Assembly: GCA_965277275.1 (NCBI GenBank)
Contig: CBDICG010000002.1
Span: forward strand, 806,001 to 870,000
Length of the DNA: 64,000 nt
Direction: 5' to 3'
From: HLUCCA09 sp965277275
GTDB taxonomy: Bacteria > Pseudomonadota > Alphaproteobacteria > Rhodobacterales > Rhodobacteraceae
Shown here: piece by piece, positions 34,165-43,139 of the stretch
How the letters are laid out: every line of letters begins with the position of its first letter
How positions within the stretch are numbered: position 1 is the first letter of the stretch
Notes under the pieces: model-generated
Seen by the model: only the letters and a program-made list of their open reading frames with translations
Told to the model about the DNA's origin: nothing
The model's database searches: none
Position numbers and translations under genes: made by a program

Positions 34165-34443
34165 TCACGTCCAGTGCGGCAAGTTGCCGCCAGGAAGGGC
34201 CGCACGCGCCTCGGCGGGGGTCGTCGGCGGCACATCCGCCGCTTCGCAGAACGCCAGGAGCCAAGCGTCATCCATGGTCAGAAAATCGAGTACCGCACCA
34301 AGAAATTCTGCGTCCGATGCCCGCTCCCGCAGGTCTGCTTCGGATACCCCCGTCGACCCCATGAACACCGGCAACAGCTCCTCGTTGGCCGCCAGCCAGC
34401 CCAGGGCCCGCAGGGCCAGCGTCTCGGCAATATCCCGCTGCAT
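34165..34443 (-). CDS. DUF3572 family protein
   Basis: 92 residues, all-helical and acidic, beginning MQRDIAETLALRALGWLAAN and containing FMGSTGVSEADLRERASD, the pattern of the alphaproteobacterial DUF3572 family of unknown function. GGAGG stands before the ATG at 34443; a start 27 bases further upstream is possible but has a poorer ribosome site. It is transcribed with the HAD phosphatase and divergent from the pleD-like gene. Confidence 0.8.
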   Translation of the reverse strand: MQRDIAETLALRALGWLAANEELLPVFMGSTGVSEADLRERASDAEFLGAVLDFLTMDDAWLLAFCEAADVPPTTPAEARAALPGGNLPHWT

Positions 34444-34619
34444 CGGCGCCTCCGCTGGCTCGCATCGCACTCGTTAGCACTTGGTTAACCATTTGCCTGA
34501 AAAAGGAAGGGGTGCAAGGGCGGAGCGGTTTCACGTCTCCCACCCGGCGCGAAGACCGCACCAAGTGCACAAGGCCCGCTGCAGGAAAGCAGGGAATTGC
34601 TGAGAAGAGAGGCACAGCC

Positions 34620-36194
34620 ATGCCAGGAAAGATCCTTGTCGTCGATGACGTCGCCACCAACCGGATCATCCTGAAAGCCAAGCTCGGAATCGCCTGTTAC
34701 GACGTGATACAGGCGGCCGACGGCGAAACCGCTCTCAGCAAGGCCGCCTCGGACAGGCCGGATCTGATCCTGCTCGATCTGGCGATGCCGGGCATGTCCG
34801 GGCTCGAGGTCCTGCGCGCGCTGAAGGCCGAGCCGCTGACCGCCGAAATCCCCGTCGTGATCGTGTCTTCCCACATGGACAGGCGCAGCCGGCTGGCCGC
34901 GCTGGAGGCTGGCGCAGAGGATTTCCTGACCAAACCGGTGGACGACATGCTACTGGCCGCGCGGGTCCGCTCCCTCCTGCGCGCGCGCCTGCTCGCCGAT
35001 GAGCTTGACCTGCGGGACGGGACGCGGCGCGCGCTCGGCTTCTCGGAAGACCAGGCTCCCTTTGCGGCCCCTCCCGTCGTCGGCCCGGCCGCGAGGATCG
35101 CCCGGTCCGGCGCGCCTGAGCGCGCAGCCTTGCGCGACGAGCGACCGGGGCGGATCGCGCTGATCGACTTCGACGCGGGCGACAGCGCGTGGATCGATGC
35201 GGTCGGACAAGAGATTCCGCACCGCATCGCGCGCCTGACCCGAGCGGACGCGATGCGCTTGGCACGCGGAACGCCCCGCCTGCCCGAGACGGCACCACCC
35301 GCCGACAGCGACGCACCGGAGGTCTTTGTGATCCTGCCCGGCGCAGACCAGGGGCATGACGGGATGATGCTCCTATCCGAGCTGCGCGCCGGACCGGGCA
35401 CCTGCAACTCGGCCATCGTGATCGCGACACCGGCGGAATCGCGCGCCCAAGCCGCGATCGCGCTGGATCTTGGAGCCTCGGACGTGCTGCCGCTTCCGCT
35501 CGCCCCGCAGGAGGCAGCCCTGCGGCTTGCGCGCCAGCTCTCACGGACGCGCCGCGCCCACGCCGCACGGCGCAAGGTGCGCGATGGGCTTCAGCTCGCC
35601 GTGACCGACCCGCTGACCGGCTTGCCGAACCGCCGCTACGGTCTTTCACAGCTCGAACGATCCCTGGAGCGGGCGTTGGAGGTTGGGGTGCCGCTTACGG
35701 TGCTGATGTTCGATCTCGATCGCTTCAAGGCCGTGAACGACCGCCACGGTCACGCAGCCGGCGACGCCGTATTGCGCGCGGTGACAACGCGGATCCAGCC
35801 ACATCTGCGCAAGGGGGATCTGCTGGCCCGGATTGGTGGCGAGGAGTTCCTGGTAATCCTGCCGGACGTCGCGGAGGGAGACGCCATGGAGACAGCCGAA
35901 CGCCTCCGGCGCGCCGTTGACGCCATCCCGATAGCGCTGCCCCCCCCGGACGTGCACGCGGGCAAGGCGCTCGAAGCCGCAACGCATCGGACAGAGGTTC
36001 ACCAGACCGTGTCTGTTGGCCTTGCCAGCGGCCCGACACGGACGGAGCGGGATCTGGCCCAGCGCGCCGGCCTCGTGAGTGCCACAGCCGCGCTGCTCGA
36101 ACGCGCCGACGCCGCGCTGCTGCGCGCCAAGTCCAGTGGCCGCAATCGCGTGGTCCTGAGCGAGGTCGGTCAGGACGGCGAAGCCGCAGCGTAG
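34620..36194 (+). CDS. pleD: PleD-like response regulator diguanylate cyclase
   Basis: 524 residues: receiver domain 1 (KILVVDDVATNR, phospho-acceptor Asp in LLDLAMPGMSG, Lys in TKPV), a second receiver-like domain (about 175-330) without a recognisable acceptor Asp (VFVILPGAD), and a GGDEF domain with DPLTGLPNRRYG, DLDRFKAVNDRHGHAAGD and RIGGEEF. The inhibitory site RKGD sits five residues before GGEEF. This is the PleD layout (REC-REC-GGDEF). It makes c-di-GMP when phosphorylated and in Caulobacter drives the motile-to-sessile change. The cognate kinase is not nearby. Confidence 0.92.
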   Translation: MPGKILVVDDVATNRIILKAKLGIACYDVIQAADGETALSKAASDRPDLILLDLAMPGMSGLEVLRALKAEPLTAEIPVVIVSSHMDRRSRLAALEAGAEDFLTKPVDDMLLAARVRSLLRARLLADELDLRDGTRRALGFSEDQAPFAAPPVVGPAARIARSGAPERAALRDERPGRIALIDFDAGDSAWIDAVGQEIPHRIARLTRADAMRLARGTPRLPETAPPADSDAPEVFVILPGADQGHDGMMLLSELRAGPGTCNSAIVIATPAESRAQAAIALDLGASDVLPLPLAPQEAALRLARQLSRTRRAHAARRKVRDGLQLAVTDPLTGLPNRRYGLSQLERSLERALEVGVPLTVLMFDLDRFKAVNDRHGHAAGDAVLRAVTTRIQPHLRKGDLLARIGGEEFLVILPDVAEGDAMETAERLRRAVDAIPIALPPPDVHAGKALEAATHRTEVHQTVSVGLASGPTRTERDLAQRAGLVSATAALLERADAALLRAKSSGRNRVVLSEVGQDGEAAA

Positions 36195-36325
36195 CTGTCC
36201 ATCAGACGCGGCGCCTTGGTGCCACGGCCCCGGGGTGCACCCGCGCGACCGGCCTTTCGGCCCATCCAGTCCAACGCCGCCGTGACCGCAGAGGGCACGC
36301 GATAGTAAAGCGCCCAGGCCGACTG

Positions 36326-36835
36326 TCACTCACGCCGGAACGGGCGTCTCACTACCATCTCCAAGGCATCGGCATAGGCTGCGCGCACATCCGGTGGCAT
36401 TTGAGACAACGTCTGCGTGAGCGCGGCTTCGCTGACCGTGCGGCGCTCGGCGAGGCGCCCGCTTTGACCGGCCAGCGCGGCGGCAAACGCCTCTGCGTCG
36501 AATGGATCCGAACGCAAGGTGTCCAGCGCGGAGCGAAACCCGGTGCGCATTGAGCGCAAGATCGGCCGGCGGCCCTCTGACTGGTCCGCCTGACGCACGT
36601 GTTGCACCAAGGCGCGCTGTAGATCCGGCGGAAGAGCGGTGAAATACGGGCCAAGCCCGATACCGCGAGCCACGAGCGAGGGCGGCGGCCGGTCTGGCCC
36701 GACCTGCCTGTTCATTGCGGCGCCCGCGATGAGGCCGACAATCAAGAGGTTCAGCCCCAGCGACATCGCGAGGGCGATCTTGATACCCCGCCCCGTGCGC
36801 GGCACCGGCGACGGCGCTGTGCCTTGATCAGCCAT
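36326..36835 (-). CDS. Spy/CpxP-like periplasmic metal-sensor protein
   Basis: 169 residues. One N-terminal membrane anchor (ALAMSLGLNLLIVGLIAGA) is followed by a mainly helical periplasmic domain of the metal-resistance/Spy-like type, with repeated short helices and an LPPDLQRALVQHVR start. The gene overlaps the anti-sigma gene by eight bases and is the last of the EF-hand/sigma/anti-sigma group, so it is probably part of the same envelope or metal stress response. Confidence 0.7.
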   Translation of the reverse strand: MADQGTAPSPVPRTGRGIKIALAMSLGLNLLIVGLIAGAAMNRQVGPDRPPPSLVARGIGLGPYFTALPPDLQRALVQHVRQADQSEGRRPILRSMRTGFRSALDTLRSDPFDAEAFAAALAGQSGRLAERRTVSEAALTQTLSQMPPDVRAAYADALEMVVRRPFRRE

Positions 36836-37328
36836 CGAACCCTCCGAAATCGAACGCCATGAGCAAGGCCTCGGCACCTGCATCCGGGTCCTCGAGGAGC
36901 CCGGTCTCCGCCAGCAGGGCGTCCGCGGCGCCTTCCAGCACAGGCGGCGGCGCATAGCCGAACCAGAGACCGGCAAGCGCACAGGCTGCAAGTCCGATCC
37001 CCGCTGGCCAGCCCGGCCCCCACTGCGCCAGTGCCGACCTGAGCCCGGCCAGCGCATCCCTGACCGACCGCGTCCGGGCCCTCGGCATGGACGCCTCGGC
37101 CTCAGCCAACAGCCGCGCCTGAAAGCCCGCAGACAGCGGTGCCGCAGGCTCGGCTTCCGCTCGAAGTGCATCGAACGCAAGATCGAGGGACGCGTCATCA
37201 AGCTCCGGCCCGTCGGCGTAGCGTGGCCCGGCGGCTCCGGCGGCTCTGGCGGCTCCGGCCAGGGGGGGCGCCGAGATCGCCCCTCGTGCGTTCGCTCCCG
37301 CCGGGGTGTTCTTCGTTGGGTCAGTCAT
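36828..37328 (-). CDS. Putative membrane-bound anti-sigma factor
   Basis: 166 residues with a low-complexity Ala/Gly-rich N-terminus, a cytoplasmic segment and one membrane helix (WPAGIGLAACALAGLWFG). It lacks a clear zinc motif. The identification rests on context: it overlaps the ECF sigma gene by eight bases and precedes a periplasmic sensor gene, the usual layout for a sigma factor held by a membrane protein. Confidence 0.6.
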   Translation of the reverse strand: MTDPTKNTPAGANARGAISAPPLAGAARAAGAAGPRYADGPELDDASLDLAFDALRAEAEPAAPLSAGFQARLLAEAEASMPRARTRSVRDALAGLRSALAQWGPGWPAGIGLAACALAGLWFGYAPPPVLEGAADALLAETGLLEDPDAGAEALLMAFDFGGFDG

Positions 37329-38004
37329 CTCCTGCCTCCAGCGCCAAGGCGTCGCGTTGCCCCGCCAGGGCGGCTTTCAGGGCGCGGCGGCCCCGGGCCG
37401 TCAGGCTCTCTACAGCTTCCACGCCCACCTCCATCACATCCGCAATCTCGGGGTTCGGCAAGCCCTCGAGGTGGCGCAGGGCGAGAGCCTGCGCCTGCCG
37501 TTCCGGCAGTTCCGCCAAGGCCGCACGCAACGCCGCTGCACGTTCCGCAGCCAGCAAGCCGCGCTCTGCCCCCGGCCGTGTGTCTGCCGGCTCGCCTGCC
37601 GGGCCGAACGCCTCGTCGAGCCCGGTCGTCCGCCGCCGCCGCAACCTGTCCGTCGCGAGATTGAGCGCGACCCGCGTCACCCAGGTGCTGACCCGGGCAC
37701 TGCCGTCTTGCCAATCGGGCGCCTGCCGCCACAAGCGCAAAAGGGCCTCCTGGGTCACGTCTTCCGCCTCGCTGGGATCGCCGAGCATGCGGGTCGCCAT
37801 CGAGAGCACGCGGGGGGCGAGCCGTGCCACCAGCGCGCGCGCCGCCGCGCCATCGCCCCGTGCATAGGCCCGCAGCAGGGCGGCATCCGGATCGGGCACG
37901 CCTGTGCTGCGTGGTGCGACCGCATCAGCCGTTGTGCGGCGTGTGTCGTTCACATCGGCGATCCGCTCACTATTGGGCATAGCCAAGGGCAAGGTAACCC
38001 CCAT
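37321..38004 (-). CDS. ECF-type RNA polymerase sigma factor
   Basis: Up to 227 residues. Region 2 contains DPSEAEDVTQEALLRLWRQ and RVSTWVTRVALNLATDRLRR; region 4 contains LPERQAQALALRHLEGLPN and EIADVMEVGVEAVESLTARG. The start is uncertain: ATG at 38004, ATG at 37980 and a GTG further in are all possible, and none has a strong ribosome site. The N-terminal 35 residues are not conserved. It overlaps the anti-sigma gene, and an EF-hand protein gene lies 94 bases upstream. Confidence 0.85.
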   Translation of the reverse strand: MGVTLPLAMPNSERIADVNDTRRTTADAVAPRSTGVPDPDAALLRAYARGDGAAARALVARLAPRVLSMATRMLGDPSEAEDVTQEALLRLWRQAPDWQDGSARVSTWVTRVALNLATDRLRRRRTTGLDEAFGPAGEPADTRPGAERGLLAAERAAALRAALAELPERQAQALALRHLEGLPNPEIADVMEVGVEAVESLTARGRRALKAALAGQRDALALEAGDD

Positions 38005-38098
38005 CAGGGCCTATCGTCCCTTGCCCGGCACGCTTGTCCCGACCGGGCGTAGCCGCAGCGCCCGCCTGACGCAACGACTCCGGATCCGGTGGCTTGCT

Positions 38099-38599
38099 TC
38101 ACTGCATCCCGAACCCGCGCGCACCGCGCATCGTTCGCGCCTGCGCAAACTCCGCCGCGCTGAGAGCGCCGTTTCCGTCTGCATCGGCCCGGTCGAACCA
38201 CCGTTCCCGACCACGCTCGGCACGCCCGGCCTGCCGCGCAGCCCGACCGGCTTCGAGCTCGTCCCGGCTCAGGCCACCGTCGTTGTTGGTGTCGAGCCGT
38301 TCGAGCGCGACATCGATCCGCCGCTCTCGCCGCGTCTCCTGGCGATCCTCGGCCGCGGCGCGCATTTCGTCCGCAGTCAGGCGCCCGTCGCCGTCGGTGT
38401 CGGACCGTGCAAATTGCGCATCGGCCCGCGCTGCCCCGTAGGCCGCCAGTTCGGCCTCGGTCACAGCGCCATCGCCGTCGGCGTCCAGAGCGTCGAAGCT
38501 TACCACCTCCCCTCGCCCGCCCGGCCCCTCGGCCAAGGCGCTGTGGCTGGCGGAAATGGCAATCAGGATGGCGGTTGTCAGCAGCATGATCCGTTTCAT
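38099..38599 (-). CDS. Secreted EF-hand calcium-binding protein
   Basis: 166 residues with a Sec signal peptide (ending SHSALA). Four EF-hand loops are visible: DADGDGAVTEAE, DTDGDGRLTADE, DTNNDGGLSRDE and DADGNGALSAAE, arranged as two pairs separated by an Arg-rich helix. It should bind Ca2+ in the periplasm. It is first in the minus-strand group with the ECF sigma factor, which suggests a calcium- or envelope-related trigger or output, though no direct link is known. Confidence 0.85.
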   Translation of the reverse strand: MKRIMLLTTAILIAISASHSALAEGPGGRGEVVSFDALDADGDGAVTEAELAAYGAARADAQFARSDTDGDGRLTADEMRAAAEDRQETRRERRIDVALERLDTNNDGGLSRDELEAGRAARQAGRAERGRERWFDRADADGNGALSAAEFAQARTMRGARGFGMQ

Positions 38600-38874
38600 G
38601 GCGTGTCCTTTCCTGTGTCAGGTCAACCGCAGGTCTGCCGCCGGCACTCACCCGACCAGCGTTGCGATCACCCCTTACACGCGGGGGCACTGCGTTTCCG
38701 TCGCGCAGGTCGAACTTTTTTTGCGCCTCCCGGATTACCCTCCCGATCAGACGCATTCCGGGCGAACGCATCCCAAGCGGCACGGCGCCGCAAGCGTGTG
38801 CTGTCACTCGCGCTCGACCGCGAAACCCTGTATGCCCGCGCTGATCGCGCCAAGCGCTCCCGAAAGGTTCCGCC

Positions 38875-39276
38875 ATGACCTCCCCGACCGATGACCGCCC
38901 GATCCGCCCTGCCCTTTGGCTCGGCTGGCGCCGCCGCTGTCCGGCCTGTGGAGAAGGGCAGATGTTCGAGGGGTATCTGACGGTCCGCGCGCAGTGCCCG
39001 GCCTGCGGCGAGGCGCTGCACCACCAACGGGCAGACGATGGCCCTGCCTACATCACCATCCTCCTGGTCGGTCACCTCCTCGCGCCCGTCCTGCACTTGG
39101 GCTACGTCCGGTTCGAGCCACCGCCCGCCGTTCTGGCGCTCGTGATGTGCGGCATGGCGGCGGCGCTGTCGCTCTGGCTCCTGCCGCGCGTCAAGGGCGC
39201 GTTCGTGGCGCTGCAATGGTCGCGCCGCATGCATGGCTTCGGTGCGCCGAGCAACGCGCCCAATCCCGCCCCATGA
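38875..39276 (+). CDS. DUF983 family membrane protein
   Basis: 133 residues. Two CPACG zinc-ribbon-like motifs lie in the cytoplasmic N-terminal half, followed by two membrane helices (ITILLVGHLLAPVLHLGY and AVLALVMCGMAAALSLWLL). This is the DUF983 pattern; function unknown. Its stop overlaps the NUDIX gene start by four bases (ATGA). Confidence 0.88.
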   Translation: MTSPTDDRPIRPALWLGWRRRCPACGEGQMFEGYLTVRAQCPACGEALHHQRADDGPAYITILLVGHLLAPVLHLGYVRFEPPPAVLALVMCGMAAALSLWLLPRVKGAFVALQWSRRMHGFGAPSNAPNPAP

Positions 39277-39974
39277 CAGCGAGCGCAGCGCCCGACAAAG
39301 CTGCACTGCGCGATGCCGCCACAGTAATCCTGTGGCGTGTCGGAGATGAGGGCGCCGAGGTGCTCATGGGCACCCGCGGGGCGCAGGCCGCCTTCATGCC
39401 GGGCAAGGTCGTCTTCCCGGGCGGTGCGGTTGACGATACCGATGCCGACATCCGCGTGACCCTGCCGAACGAGGGTCAGTGCCTGGCACGCCTGGCCGCC
39501 GCACCGCGCTCCGGATCGACCGCCACACCAACGGCGCTCCTCGCGGCGGCGATCCGCGAAGTCTGGGAGGAAACAGGCCTCATCCTCGGCAGCCGCGCCC
39601 CCATGGCGCCCGTTCCTCCGGACTGGGCGCGCTATGCCGCCACGGGCCACTCCCCGGATGCCAGCGGCTTTCGCTACGTCTTTCGCGCAGTGACGCCGCC
39701 AGGGCGCCCGAGACGGTTCGACGCCCGGTTCTTTCTCGTCCCGGCGCACGCGGTGCAGGGCTCGGCAGACGATTTCTCGGAAGCGACGGAGGAGCTGTCG
39801 CACCTGCAATGGATCCCGGTATCGCGCGCGCGCAGCTTCGATCTGCCGTTCATCACCGAGGTGGTTCTGGCCGAAATCGCCCCGCTCATCGCAGCGGGAG
39901 GTATCGCACCCGCTAACGGCGTTCCGCACGTCGAGAACGACGACATCGTCTCTTCCGTCACACGGATCCTCTAG
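39273..39974 (+). CDS. NUDIX hydrolase with long insertion in the NUDIX box
   Basis: 233 residues. The box begins FPGGAVDD and ends REVWEETGLIL, with about 40 residues between the first Gly block and the REVWEE helix instead of the usual handful. The layout resembles NUDT19-like acyl-CoA diphosphatases. The catalytic Glu residues of REVWEETG are intact. It is translationally coupled to the DUF983 gene. Confidence 0.85.
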   Translation: MTASAAPDKAALRDAATVILWRVGDEGAEVLMGTRGAQAAFMPGKVVFPGGAVDDTDADIRVTLPNEGQCLARLAAAPRSGSTATPTALLAAAIREVWEETGLILGSRAPMAPVPPDWARYAATGHSPDASGFRYVFRAVTPPGRPRRFDARFFLVPAHAVQGSADDFSEATEELSHLQWIPVSRARSFDLPFITEVVLAEIAPLIAAGGIAPANGVPHVENDDIVSSVTRIL

Positions 39975-40000
39975 AAGGCGCGTCCCACTGGGCGCGCGCC

Positions 40001-40021
40001 CGCAAATTCGGAGGATTTGCG
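40001..40021. terminator. Hairpin between convergent NUDIX and DMT transporter genes
   Basis: CGCAAAT (40001-40007), loop TCGGAGG, ATTTGCG (40015-40021): a perfect 7-bp stem in the 93-base gap between two convergent genes, well placed as a bidirectional terminator. From memory, near-identical AAATCCGAAGGATTT stems are frequent between Rhodobacterales genes. Confidence 0.55.
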
Positions 40022-40067
40022 CCGCTCCCCGCCCCCTCACGGCCCGGTCCGAGCCTCGCCGGACAGA

Positions 40068-40967
40068 TCAGATCACCGCCACCAGCCAGATCATCGACAG
40101 CGCGAGAAGCCCCATTCCGATCAGTTCGCGCCGACTGGGCTGCTCGCCAAACATGACCCGGCCAAGCACGAGCCCGAAGAGCAGCTCGATCTGGCCCAGC
40201 GCAAAAACGTAGGCCGCATTCTGCTGGGCAAAGGCCACGAACCACCCCAGCGATCCAGCCAGTGACAAGATGCCCAGAACCAGCCCGGGCCGCCAGGCGC
40301 GCAAGGTCGCGCGTGCTTCCGCCCGGTCCCGCCAGCCAAGCCAGAGCGCCATCAGCCCGGTCTGTATCGCAGTGACAAACGCCAGCGCGACCGCCGCCTG
40401 CAGCGCCAGAGGCGCATCGATCTCGAGCGTCGCGCCACGGTAGCACACGCCCGCCACCGCGAAGAACGCCCCCGACGCGAAGCCAAGTCCCACGGCGCGC
40501 AGCGCAGCCCCTATTGGCGCTCCGTCTGGCGGCTTCGAGAGCACTGTAAGCGCGATGAACCCCGCCAAGAGAGCTGCAAGCGCGGCCAGCCCCACGCTGT
40601 CGCCCAGGACGATCCAGCCCACCAGCGCCGTTTGCAGCACCTCGGATTTCTTGAACGTCAGACCCACCGCGAAGGCGCGATAGGAAAACAGCGCCACCAC
40701 ACAGACCGTCGCAAGGATCTGCGCCACGCCCCCCAGCACCGCGTAGATCCAGAAGAGCCGTGACAGCGCGGGCACAGCCGTCTGCGTCGCCACGAGCCAA
40801 CATGTCAGCCCGATCGCCAGCAGCGGCGCGGAATAGAGAAAGCGTGCCCAGGTTGCACCTACGGCTAACAGGCCCGCACCCTCGGCCGCCGTCATGCGCT
40901 TCTGGACGGCAAAACGCAGCGTTTGAAAGAATGCCGCCGCGAGGGTCGCGATGATCCAGGGTTCCAT
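40068..40967 (-). CDS. DMT/EamA-family transporter
   Basis: 299 residues with about ten membrane helices in two EamA halves, the N-terminal half ending near LAGFIALTVLSKPP. The second half contains AQQNAAYVFALGQIELLFGLVLG. It is probably a metabolite exporter or importer of the inner membrane; the substrate cannot be told. It is convergent with the NUDIX gene, and the rhomboid gene lies upstream on the same strand. Confidence 0.85.
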   Translation of the reverse strand: MEPWIIATLAAAFFQTLRFAVQKRMTAAEGAGLLAVGATWARFLYSAPLLAIGLTCWLVATQTAVPALSRLFWIYAVLGGVAQILATVCVVALFSYRAFAVGLTFKKSEVLQTALVGWIVLGDSVGLAALAALLAGFIALTVLSKPPDGAPIGAALRAVGLGFASGAFFAVAGVCYRGATLEIDAPLALQAAVALAFVTAIQTGLMALWLGWRDRAEARATLRAWRPGLVLGILSLAGSLGWFVAFAQQNAAYVFALGQIELLFGLVLGRVMFGEQPSRRELIGMGLLALSMIWLVAVI

Positions 40968-41019
40968 GCGGTGCCTGTCTCATGGCGCCCGGCTCGTGGA
41001 AAGCCTCACGCCCCGCGCC

Positions 41020-41745
41020 CTAACGCCGCCGCCGCCCGACCGAGGGGACAGAGCTGCGCGCATAGATCGCCTCCGGGTGGGGCGGATGGCCATGGGTCTG
41101 CGTCCAGTAGGCTGTCCCGCCCCGGCGCAGAAAGAGCGGCACCGCGAGGAGTATCCCCGCAACGAAGCCGCCCACATGCGCCCAATAGGCAACGCCCGCC
41201 CCCTCCGCGGGCGTCGCAGCCCCCCACAGGATCTGCGTTGCGAACCAGAACGCGAGCACGAGCCACGCCCGGATCGGAAAAATCCGGAAGAAGATCAAAA
41301 GAATAAAGAGAACGTCGACCCGGGCCTTCGGATAGAGCAGAAGGTAGGCGCCCATCACGCCACCGATCGCGCCCGACGCGCCGACAAGCGGCACCTCGGA
41401 CATCGGCGCGGACGCGACATGGGCAAAGCCAGCCGCAATCCCGACCGCGAGATAGAAGAGCGCGAAGCGAACGTGCCCCATCTCGTCTTCCATGTTGTCG
41501 CCGTAGATCCACAGAAAGAGCATGTTCCCGGCCAGATGCAGCAACCCTCCATGCAGGAACATCGACGTCACCGCAGTCATGACGTCGGCGTAGGCCGGGA
41601 CCAGACCATAGTACCAGTAGATCTCGCCCTGCACGCCCGAGAGCACAGTGAAGAGAAAGACCAGCACGTTCGCTGCAATCAGCGTGTAGGTCACGTAGGG
41701 CACCCGACCGGAAGGATTATGGTCGCGGATTGGAAGGAAAAACAT
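41020..41745 (-). CDS. Rhomboid-family intramembrane serine protease
   Basis: 241 residues with six or seven membrane helices. The catalytic dyad is Ser124 in LVGASGAIGG and His190 in AYWAHVGGF, with the oxyanion Asn74 in LLHLAGNMLFLW. It would cleave transmembrane substrates in the inner membrane. Its N-terminus MFFLPIRDHNP is typical of alphaproteobacterial members. The TPR gene diverges from it. Confidence 0.92.
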   Translation of the reverse strand: MFFLPIRDHNPSGRVPYVTYTLIAANVLVFLFTVLSGVQGEIYWYYGLVPAYADVMTAVTSMFLHGGLLHLAGNMLFLWIYGDNMEDEMGHVRFALFYLAVGIAAGFAHVASAPMSEVPLVGASGAIGGVMGAYLLLYPKARVDVLFILLIFFRIFPIRAWLVLAFWFATQILWGAATPAEGAGVAYWAHVGGFVAGILLAVPLFLRRGGTAYWTQTHGHPPHPEAIYARSSVPSVGRRRR

Positions 41746-41889
41746 AAAAGCTAGCTACGGCGGATTCGCCGGGCGTCAACCCGGCATGGCAGGATAGCGG
41801 TACAGGCGGGGTGCATCGGGCTGCGCGCTGTCCAATCCATCTGACACCTCACCCCTTGACAGGGTGTCGCACTGGCGCATCTCATTGGC

Positions 41890-42489
41890 ATGACGCAACG
41901 CCTTTCCCTCCAGTTCCTGACCACAGCACTCGCCCCCGTCGCGCTGGCGCTGTCTGTCTCGGCCGGACAGCCGACACACAGTGCGGGCGCCTGCCCCGTG
42001 GTGGAGTTCGATACCGGCACCGAGAGCCGGCTCATCGAGGCGTTGCAGGACGCACCAGACGCCGGAGCGGCCCGCGCGATCAATGCGAAACTCTGGGCAT
42101 TGTGGACAAACGCACCGGACGCGCACGCGCAGGATCTACTCGACTCGGCGATGGCGAGGATCCGCATGGGCGACCTGAGCAACGCGATCAAGGCGCTCGA
42201 CTCCCTCGTGGATTACTGCCCGGGCTACGCCGAAGGGTACAATCAACGCGCCTTCGCCCGCTACCTCGATCGCGATTTCACCGCCGCTCTGGACGACATC
42301 GACATGGCGCTGTCTTTCAGCCCCCGCCATATCGGGGCGTTGTCCGGAAAGGCGCTGACGCTCATCGGGCTGGGGCAGGACCAGGCAGCGCTCAAAGTGC
42401 TCGAGAAAGCCCTCAGCCTCAATCCCTGGCTGTCCGAGGGTGCGCTTGTTGACGATCTTGAGCGCAGACTAGGGGCTCAGAAGCTCTAG
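41890..42489 (+). CDS. Secreted TPR-repeat protein
   Basis: 199 residues. A Sec signal peptide (cleavage near SVSAG) is followed by three tetratricopeptide repeats, roughly ARIRMGDLSNAIKALDSLV, RAFARYLDRDFTAALDDID and KALTLIGLGQDQAALKVLEK. It is probably a periplasmic or envelope scaffold protein; no specific function can be given. Confidence 0.82.
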   Translation: MTQRLSLQFLTTALAPVALALSVSAGQPTHSAGACPVVEFDTGTESRLIEALQDAPDAGAARAINAKLWALWTNAPDAHAQDLLDSAMARIRMGDLSNAIKALDSLVDYCPGYAEGYNQRAFARYLDRDFTAALDDIDMALSFSPRHIGALSGKALTLIGLGQDQAALKVLEKALSLNPWLSEGALVDDLERRLGAQKL

Positions 42490-42657
42490 GGCCCGCTTTC
42501 TCGTGTCGCGCCGTTCACGTCACGACGGCCCCGGCGCACCCCAAGACCCCTGTTCCGACGTCTCTCTCCGACCTCTCCACCCAATCCGCGGCCCTCAGGC
42601 ACGGCGCGCTCTCAACCGACTTGTCCTTCGCGCCGCGCCTGATATCCCAGATGCGGC

Positions 42658-42744
42658 GCGGGCGTGGCGGAACGGTAGACGCATGGCACTTAAAATGCTT
42701 GGGGCTGAATGCCCGTGTGGGTTCGACTCCCACCGCCCGCACCA
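42658..42744 (+). tRNA. tRNA-Leu (anticodon UAA)
   Basis: Acceptor stem GCGGGCG (42658-42664) pairs with CGCCCGC (42734-42740), followed by discriminator A and an encoded CCA. The anticodon loop CTTAAAA gives anticodon TAA (decodes UUA). A variable arm (GGGGCTGAATGCCCG) makes it a class II tRNA, as expected for leucine, and the T arm GTGGGTTCGACTCCCAC is perfect. It is the gene just upstream of the P47-like operon. Confidence 0.95.
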
Positions 42745-43139
42745 CCTCGTTGCAGCGCGTTCCCGGGGCCGGACAATGGCTCGTGCCGTCGGACGACTGC
42801 CCTTCTCTAAGGCGACGCACTAACACGCGTGAAAGCGTGCCGACCCGGCCAGCGGGGCGTTTCACATCGGATCGGGCAATCGGCGTTGCTGCTTGTAGAC
42901 GCCTCGTTCGAGGCTCCCCCCGCAGGTGCCTCGGTCCGGCAGCAAGCGCCCCCGCGCTGCCAATGCCTCCGCCGCCAACGGACGGCGGGCAGCATGACCC
43001 TAGGGCAATTAACTCCACCCAGAGTGTCGATTCTTCTATCTGACTCAACCTAGTATCGTTACGCTCGGTCAGGCAGCAAGACGAACGGCGGACCGTGCCA
43101 CGCACCTCATCCGCCTGCCGGACCAAGGAAAGACCTCAC
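42745..43139. other. 395-base gap between tRNA-Leu and the P47-like operon
   Basis: I see no convincing gene here; the short frames on both strands lack family features. The promoter of the P47-like operon must lie in this stretch or further upstream. AAGGA at about 43124 is the ribosome site of the first gene. I found no copy of the tRNA 3' end and no integrase remnant. The stretch is somewhat richer in A and T near 43015-43060. Confidence 0.4.

Noticed and set aside
41856..41885. TTGACA with a weak -10 upstream of the TPR gene
   Set aside because: The implied transcription start would fall at or after the ATG at 41890, so this promoter would not serve that start.
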